61,895 nucleotides of DNA from NCBI GenBank assembly GCA_001725155.1, contig MEFP01000024.1, positions 1-61,895 of the forward strand. Direction: 5' to 3'. A program made the translations under genes and the position numbers. The notes beneath the pieces are model-generated. The model ran no database searches. It was given only the letters and a program-made list of their open reading frames with translations, and was not told the DNA's origin. Positions 56,753-61,895 of the stretch are shown here, one piece after another. Position 1 is the first letter of the stretch. Each line of letters opens with the position of its first letter. The DNA is from Lysobacteraceae bacterium SCN 69-320. Lineage in GTDB: Bacteria; Pseudomonadota; Gammaproteobacteria; Xanthomonadales; Rhodanobacteraceae.

Positions 56753-59700
56753 TTACTGACAGGTCAGATTGCCGATCCAGGACACGCTGAACGCACTGGC
56801 CGGCACGTAGGTCTGGTTCCAGACCTTGGTGTCGCTGCCGCTGCCGCCCATGCGCAGATCCTTCTGGCTGGACTGGTTGCCCGTGATCATGTCGTTGTCG
56901 CTGTTGCCGAACAGGAAGTCGCGGTTGTCGCTGCCCGAGCCCTGGTAGCCGTCGACACGATCGTCGCCCTTGTTGCCGAACGCGAAGTTCGTGCCTTCGA
57001 CCGCGCGCAGATGATCGTTGCCGGCGTTGCCGAAGCTGAAGTCCGTGCCGCTGCCGGAATTGATCTTGTCGTCGCCGGCGCCGCCGAACAGCAGGTCGCT
57101 GCCGTCGCCGCCGTCGAGCACGTCGTTGTCGGCGCCGCCGAACGCGAAGTCGGCACCCACACCGCCACCGAGGTAGTCGTTGCCGCCGTTGCCCAGGAGC
57201 ACGTCGAGACTGTCGCCGCCGACGAGGTAGTCGTCGCCGGACTGGCCCAGGATCACGTCGAACGCATCACCGCCGTCGATGTAGTCGTGATCGTCGCCGC
57301 CGAACAGGAAGTCGGGGCTGCCGCTGCCCAGGATGTGATCCTGGCTCTTGCCGCCGAACACGATGTCGAGGCTGTCGCCGCCGTCGATCTTGTCCTTGCC
57401 GTCGTTGCCGAAGATCAGGTCGGGGGCGTCGCCGCCGGCGATCGTGTCGCAGTCGCTGCCGCCGAAGATCACGTCGGTGTCCGCACCGCCGTCGATGGTG
57501 TCACGGCCGCCGCCGCCGAACAGGATGTCGAGACCGGCGTTGCCGTTGACGACGTCGTAGCCGTCGCCGCCGAACACCAGGTCGGTACCGTCGTTGCCGT
57601 CGATGCGGTCGTCGCCGCGGTTGCCGAACAGCAGGTCGAGATCGGCGCCGCCTTCGATCACGTCGTTGCCGGCGTTACCGAACACCAGGTCGAAGCCGGC
57701 TTCGCCGTAGAGGAACTCGTCCTTCTTCTCGGTGTTGCCGCCGCCGAGGATCACGTCGGTGGCGCTGCCGCCGCGGATCGTGTCGGACTGGGCCTGGCCC
57801 ATCAGCAGGTCGATGCCGTCGTTGCCGTTGATGCGGTCTTCGCCGTCGCCGCCGAAGGCGAGGTCGGTGGCGTCATTGCCGTCGATGACGTCGTTGTCGC
57901 TGCCGCCGAGCAGCAGGTCGATGCCGTTGCCGCCGGAGATCGTATCGGCGCCGCTACGGCCGAACACCAGGTCCATGCCGTCGTCGCCGAACAGCGCATC
58001 GTCGCCGTCGCCGCCGAACACCAGGTCGAAGCCGGCCGAGCCGCGTACCGTGTCGTTGCCGTCGTTGCCGGTCACGAGATCGAAGCCGTCGCCGCCGACG
58101 ACGGAGTCGTTGCCGCCGGAGCCGAACGCGAAGTCCATGCCGGCACCGCCGTCGATGCGGTCGTTGCCGTCGGCGCCGAACACGAAGTCCATGCCGCGGT
58201 TGGCGGCGATGACGTCGTCGCCGGCGTTGCCGAAGATGAAATCGCCGAGCAGCGGCAAGGTGCCGGCGACGTCGGTGTTGCTGCCGACGATCACGTCGTT
58301 GCCGGGGCCGCCGAAGAACCAGCTGCCGAACGACACGTCGAGGCCCGCGATGCCGATGACACCCGGCTCGATGTTGACGATCTGGTCGTTGCCGTCGTTG
58401 CCGAACAGGAAGTCGATGCCCATCTCGCCGTCGATGAAGTCGTTGCCGGCCGGCTGGCCGAACAGCAGCGCGTCGCCGAAGATGAAGTCCATATAGCCGT
58501 GGTCGTCGACGGCGCCGTCGGCGCCGCGGTCGGCGTCGACTTCGCCGCCGAAGAGGCGGTCATCGCCGGACTGGCCGATCAGCAGGTTGCCGAGGTCGAA
58601 CTCGACCTCCACGCCGTCGATGGTGATCGTGTAGGTGTGGCCGGAGCCGCCGTGGATCTCGTCGTCGCCGCGGCCGCCGAGCACGAAGTCGTGGTCTTCG
58701 CCCGCGTACACGGTGTCGTTGCCGCGGCCGGCCAGTACGAAGTCGTAGCCGGCATGGCTTTCGATGCAGTCGTCACCGCTGAAGGAGACGACCACGTCAT
58801 TGTCGTCGCCGGTCACGATGCGGTCGTTCCACGGCGTGCCGATGACGACGTTGAGCGAGCCGAGCGCGAACTCGAGATTCCAGGTCTCGTCGTCGCAGAG
58901 CACTTCCATGCCCTTGGCCTGCGCGAGGGCCTTGGCTTCGGCCTTGGCTTTCGCGGCGGCTTCGGCTTCCGGCGTGCCGGCGTCGGCCTGCTTGTTGCGC
59001 GAGCCGGGCAGCACCGGCACGACCGGCGGATCGCTTTCGTCGGAATAGACCGGGCTGACCCAGGCGCTGAAATAGTCCTGCGCCGCCAAGGTGTTCGCCG
59101 CGAGCGCGCTGTCCTCGATGCGCGAAGCCTTGGCCGCGCCGGCGGCTTCGAGCGCGAGGCGCCAGGCCTCCACGCGCGGTTCGAGATCGTCGACCAGCGC
59201 CTGTGCGGCGTTGGCGATGGCTTCGTAGCTGGCACCGTTCTCGTCGACGCCGACCGTCGGCGCGTAGTCTTCGAGGCCCTGCGTGTCGACGCAGCTCATC
59301 AGCATCGCCTCGTTGGTTTCGAGCGCGCTTTCGGTCGCGTCGATCTCGGCTTCGATCTGAGCGTTGTAGGACTCGTCGTCGGGCCAGTTGGTCAGGCGCG
59401 CTTCGAGACTCTTGAGTCGGCTGCTGATGCGGGTGAGCTGGCCGTTGATGCACTCGGTCACCGGACCGGCGAAGCGTTTGATCTGCTCGTTGCCTTTCGC
59501 GAGGATCTCGTCGGCGGCCGCCTGCGCGGTCGCCACGTCGTTCGTGACGCGCGCGATGAACTGGTCGTGCAGCGTCTGCACGGTCGTCTCGGCCTGGTTG
59601 AGGAACGCGGTGCCGGTCGCGCCTTCATGGATCTGCGTGGTGTAGGCGTCGGCCAGTTCCTGCTCGGCGAGCAGGCGGAACAGCTCGACCTGGTCGGCCT

Positions 59701-60352
59701 GCAGCGGCGCGATTTCCTGCACGCGCTGGTAGATCGCGCGCTGGTTGTCGAGCAAGGTCATCAGATCGACCTGCACCGGCGAGACCGTGACGACGTCGTC
59801 GGGCACGCTGACATCCTGCAGCGCCGCGAGCGCCTGCGCCGCGAGCGGCATCGCCGCGCCGCCCTGCGGCAGCTGGCCGCGGAAGGAGATGCGGAACTGG
59901 TCGCCGGTCGCGCGGAGGTTGTCCGCATAGAACAGGCCGGTCACATTGTCGCCGAGCTCGACGAACACGGTGTTCGCGACGGTCGGATCGACCGTAACGG
60001 ACGCCTTGCGCACGATCGTATTGTCGGCGGTATTGGCGACCCAGAACTGCAGGCTGGTGCCGGCGCGATTGACGTAGACCGCACCCGCGCCGTTCACGGC
60101 GACGCTGACGTCGGTGGACTTCGGCGCCGGTGCCGCCGGCTTGGCCGACGGCTTCGCGGCCACGGCGGTCGCAACTGCCGGCTGCGCGGAAGACGCCGCC
60201 GGATAGACGGACGACACGGCGCCGTGCACGCCGGCGCCGCAGGTCAGGGTCGCGGTGAAGACCGCGGCCGCGAGCAGGCCACGACGCAGACGGCCGCCGG
60301 ACGACGGCCGGCCCACGGCCTGGGGTACAGGGGAATGGATGGTGCTGGACAT
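56753..60352 (-). CDS. Large RTX-type calcium-binding repeat protein
   Basis: A 1199-residue acidic protein. The N-terminus has a basic stretch and a hydrophobic segment (RRGLLAAAVFTATLTCGAGV, about 23-43) like a signal peptide, then an Ala/Pro arm. Residues 80-190 look like a beta domain, and 195-440 a helical, coiled-coil-like region with few conserved cysteines. From about 505 to 1175 it is an array of nonapeptide RTX motifs (GNDGNDQI-, GGDGDDAL-like) in an 18-residue rhythm that alternates with DLVFGG/DFLFGN. Each turn can bind calcium. No enzyme domain is recognised. It may be a surface or matrix protein. Confidence 0.88.
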   Translation of the reverse strand: MSSTIHSPVPQAVGRPSSGGRLRRGLLAAAVFTATLTCGAGVHGAVSSVYPAASSAQPAVATAVAAKPSAKPAAPAPKSTDVSVAVNGAGAVYVNRAGTSLQFWVANTADNTIVRKASVTVDPTVANTVFVELGDNVTGLFYADNLRATGDQFRISFRGQLPQGGAAMPLAAQALAALQDVSVPDDVVTVSPVQVDLMTLLDNQRAIYQRVQEIAPLQADQVELFRLLAEQELADAYTTQIHEGATGTAFLNQAETTVQTLHDQFIARVTNDVATAQAAADEILAKGNEQIKRFAGPVTECINGQLTRISSRLKSLEARLTNWPDDESYNAQIEAEIDATESALETNEAMLMSCVDTQGLEDYAPTVGVDENGASYEAIANAAQALVDDLEPRVEAWRLALEAAGAAKASRIEDSALAANTLAAQDYFSAWVSPVYSDESDPPVVPVLPGSRNKQADAGTPEAEAAAKAKAEAKALAQAKGMEVLCDDETWNLEFALGSLNVVIGTPWNDRIVTGDDNDVVVSFSGDDCIESHAGYDFVLAGRGNDTVYAGEDHDFVLGGRGDDEIHGGSGHTYTITIDGVEVEFDLGNLLIGQSGDDRLFGGEVDADRGADGAVDDHGYMDFIFGDALLFGQPAGNDFIDGEMGIDFLFGNDGNDQIVNIEPGVIGIAGLDVSFGSWFFGGPGNDVIVGSNTDVAGTLPLLGDFIFGNAGDDVIAANRGMDFVFGADGNDRIDGGAGMDFAFGSGGNDSVVGGDGFDLVTGNDGNDTVRGSAGFDLVFGGDGDDALFGDDGMDLVFGRSGADTISGGNGIDLLLGGSDNDVIDGNDATDLAFGGDGEDRINGNDGIDLLMGQAQSDTIRGGSATDVILGGGNTEKKDEFLYGEAGFDLVFGNAGNDVIEGGADLDLLFGNRGDDRIDGNDGTDLVFGGDGYDVVNGNAGLDILFGGGGRDTIDGGADTDVIFGGSDCDTIAGGDAPDLIFGNDGKDKIDGGDSLDIVFGGKSQDHILGSGSPDFLFGGDDHDYIDGGDAFDVILGQSGDDYLVGGDSLDVLLGNGGNDYLGGGVGADFAFGGADNDVLDGGDGSDLLFGGAGDDKINSGSGTDFSFGNAGNDHLRAVEGTNFAFGNKGDDRVDGYQGSGSDNRDFLFGNSDNDMITGNQSSQKDLRMGGSGSDTKVWNQTYVPASAFSVSWIGNLTCQ

Positions 60353-60734
60353 GAGTGAACGCTCTCCCTTGGGTGGTGAGCCCGGTCATGCGGCGCGGCG
60401 GCGAGCGCGCCGCCGCACGGTCGGGGCCAGCGCACTACAGCGCCGGGCCGTCGTTGCGGCGAGCGAAAAGCCGGGGAGAAATGGGATAGGCGCGGGAAGG
60501 ACGCAGGCTGAAAGCCAAGGCAAGCGACTGACGGAACAGGGAATTGTGGAGAGCGTGCGAGGCGTGCCCCTGGCTGCCGGCCGGCCTGCGCGGCAGGCCA
60601 AACCGAACATCGGCCACGCCATCGATGGCCTCGTTCGCCCGTGGAACTTGAGACCGTCCGAGCCGAGAGGTTGCCCGCTGTTCCGACAGTAGACGCGACT
60701 GAACCATCCGGTTCGACACGCGAGGACTGCAGAT
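60353..60734. other. Intergenic region between RTX gene and small conserved protein
   Basis: Promoters of the two divergent genes should lie here. I see no repeat, riboswitch-like element or additional gene. Confidence 0.4.
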
Positions 60735-60941
60735 ATGGCCACGTACTATGTCAGCAAGATCAAGCAGAACAACGGCGATCACGAGGTTCACACGGGGAGC
60801 TGCACCTACCTGCCCACTTCGGAGAATCGGATCTACCTGGGCGAATATGCCTCGTGCGCCGACGCGGTGAAGGCGGCGCGTCTGCACTATTCGCAGGTCA
60901 ACGGCTGCTACTTCTGCAGCCGCGCCTGTCACACGTCCTGA
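60735..60941 (+). CDS. Small conserved cysteine-containing protein
   Basis: A 68-residue protein: MATYYVSKIKQNNGDHEVH at the start, then TGSCTYLPTSENRIYLG, ASCADAVKAAR and NGCYFCSRACHTS. Five cysteines are spaced like a small metal-binding or redox fold, with CYFC and ACH near the end. Similar short proteins occur in many bacteria, but no function is established that I know of. It has no signal peptide. Confidence 0.8.
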   Translation: MATYYVSKIKQNNGDHEVHTGSCTYLPTSENRIYLGEYASCADAVKAARLHYSQVNGCYFCSRACHTS

Positions 60942-61056
60942 CATCGACCTCCAGACAGGTTTTCCATGGTGGCATCCGTCGAGCCCATCCGACGAGCATC
61001 GCCGACGCAGACCAGGGCGATGCCGGAACGGCTCGGCCGTCCCGGCATCAACTTGC

Positions 61057-61335
61057 TTACGGCCCCGGCTGGAAACTCGCCTCCATCAGGCCGCGCACGT
61101 CACGCGAGAGGATGGCGAGTGCCTCGAGGACGCCGCCGTGCGAGCGCGAATCCGGCGCTTCGAGCTGCGCCGTCGCCACCGTCTCGCTGAGCGCCTGGAT
61201 CGCGGCGATGCGACCTAGGATTTCTTCCTGCAAGGCCTCGCGCTGGGCCGGCGTGTCGAGCACATACGCAAACATTACCGGCTCGGCCGACGGCACGTCG
61301 CGGCGCAGCGGATAGAACGAACCTTGATAGCTCAT
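61057..61335 (-). CDS. Small helical protein of unknown function
   Basis: A 92-residue soluble protein, GGGAGG upstream of its ATG at 61335. After a short start (SYQGSFYPLRRDVPSAEPV) it is mostly helical (TPAQREALQEEILGRIAAIQ, VLEALAILSRDVRGLMEASF). No family recognised. A structured non-coding segment lies about 120 bp upstream. Confidence 0.65.
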   Translation of the reverse strand: MSYQGSFYPLRRDVPSAEPVMFAYVLDTPAQREALQEEILGRIAAIQALSETVATAQLEAPDSRSHGGVLEALAILSRDVRGLMEASFQPGP

Positions 61336-61453
61336 GGCACGCGCCTCCCGAAGCCGGAAACGACGCGACCAACGCGGACAAAGCGACCGGGACTCCGCCC
61401 GGCGCCGCAGAACGCATACCGAATATCCATGGACAACTCCCTTTGCGTGGAGT

Positions 61454-61542
61454 CGCCACCCGGAACGGCGAAAGGGTGGCGAACGGTGTGCGGGTAGCAG
61501 ACCGGCTCAAGGACCGGCGAGCCTTGCGGCTCCCCGCACACC
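61454..61542 (-). ncRNA. Structured element resembling phage C4 antisense RNA regions
   Basis: Three stems can be drawn: CGCCACCC (61454-61461) with 61474-61481; GGTGTGCGGG (61485-61494) with 61533-61542; and inside it GAGCC (61519-61523) with 61528-61532. The sequence recalls the region upstream of ash-type genes in P4-like elements, where C4 antisense RNA acts. The strand is inferred from the terminator at 61586-61614 and the minus-strand gene that follows. The identification is from memory of the motif and is tentative. Confidence 0.4.
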
Positions 61543-61585
61543 GCCGCCAGAAATCGGCAGACGACGCCGCACGAAATTCGGGCAT

Positions 61586-61614
61586 GAAAAAGCGCCGGCT
61601 TTCGGTGCGGCGCT
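61586..61614 (-). terminator. Minus-strand rho-independent terminator near the right end
   Basis: AGCGCCG (61591-61597) and CGGCGCT (61608-61614) form a stem with a 10-base loop; reading minus it runs into TTTTTC. It would end a transcript coming from the right, but no gene is visible between 61615 and the window edge at 61895. Confidence 0.6.
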
Positions 61615-61895
61615 GTGTGCGCCTTGAGATTCGGGCTGCTATTCCCGGTTGCCGAATTGGCGGCAACGGGGGGATTGTTCACTTGGTTGCGGGATGCGTC
61701 AAGAGTGCGGATATGTGGCTTGTCGGTAGCCGGACACAGCAATGTCCGGTGCACGAAGACCATTGCCGGCGTCGTTGAGCATGCGATTCACGCTAAGGAA
61801 GATCTGAACAAGCCTCGAAGATTGCTCGCCAGAAGACTCAATCGCATGTTGGTGGTGATGAAAATCGACGCGAAGCAAGCCAGACGAGGTTGCGG

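Noticed and set aside
57011-60358. 1115-residue open frame antisense to the RTX gene
   Set aside because: It mirrors the repeat periodicity of the RTX gene on the other strand and consists of Val/Ala/Glu-rich low-complexity sequence; the RTX frame has clear domain structure.
61332-61763. 143-residue minus-strand frame as a real gene
   Set aside because: Its composition follows the structured element, and no signal or domain is seen; an ash-like reading remains possible but unsupported.

Overview
The window is high-GC, densely packed bacterial chromosome. Gene content suggests a gammaproteobacterium of the Lysobacterales (Xanthomonadales), perhaps Rhodanobacteraceae: a split adenosylcobalamin-dependent ribonucleotide reductase (NrdJa/NrdJb), a lysine/alanine-rich histone H1-like protein, an AlaA-type transaminase, a glutaredoxin-rhodanese fusion and several DUF families common there. 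The assignment is inferred from gene content only; there is no rRNA or other phylogenetic marker in the window.

Positions 1-2340 are clearly lower in GC and look like a transferred accessory strip. They hold the tail of a polymorphic toxin with a RES-like C-terminal domain, an overlapping zinc-ribbon gene (candidate immunity protein), an IS3-family transposase remnant that has replaced most of a second toxin, and that toxin's surviving immunity-type gene. Positions 2487-13174 carry a secreted multidomain endonuclease I, an Ada-like DNA repair/regulator gene, an EamA exporter, a small SAM methyltransferase, and a four-gene MacAB-like operon (adaptor, ATPase, two permeases) closed by a clear terminator. 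Positions 13261-27692 contain mostly single genes: RsgA, an orphan lipoprotein adaptor with a palindromic operator, an aminotransferase, an SGNH hydrolase, an LpxH-type phosphoesterase, an OmpA-family protein with Ig/cadherin-like repeats, the glutaredoxin fusion, AMP nucleosidase, a DsbA-family isomerase, threonine aldolase and small secreted proteins.

Positions 27700-28340 are non-coding and striking: at least 14 DnaA-box-like nonamers, an AT-rich stretch and a 269-bp direct repeat, much like a replication origin, although dnaA is not nearby. After it comes an alkylation repair cluster (ogt, alkA) with a short-chain dehydrogenase, then a zinc peptidase, a lysoplasmalogenase-like protein, and an overlapping pair made of a radical SAM protein and a DNA-methylase-like protein that I cannot place in a known system.

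From 36419 to 43705 are a SAM methyltransferase altered by a 47-bp tandem duplication, an MFS transporter, a DyP peroxidase, and an ECF sigma factor module. Three promoters in this module (sigma factor, folE, Rieske/FAD oxidoreductase) share the same 30-bp architecture, so the regulon can be read from the sequence. Positions 43781-52980 hold two HtrA-type proteases, a CBS-domain protein, an XRE/DUF2975 operon behind a double palindromic operator, and the class II ribonucleotide reductase genes with a histone H1-like gene between them. The right end has a PstS-like binding protein, a HAD phosphatase, an M17 aminopeptidase, a 1199-residue RTX protein, two small conserved proteins and a structured non-coding element resembling phage C4 antisense RNA regions.
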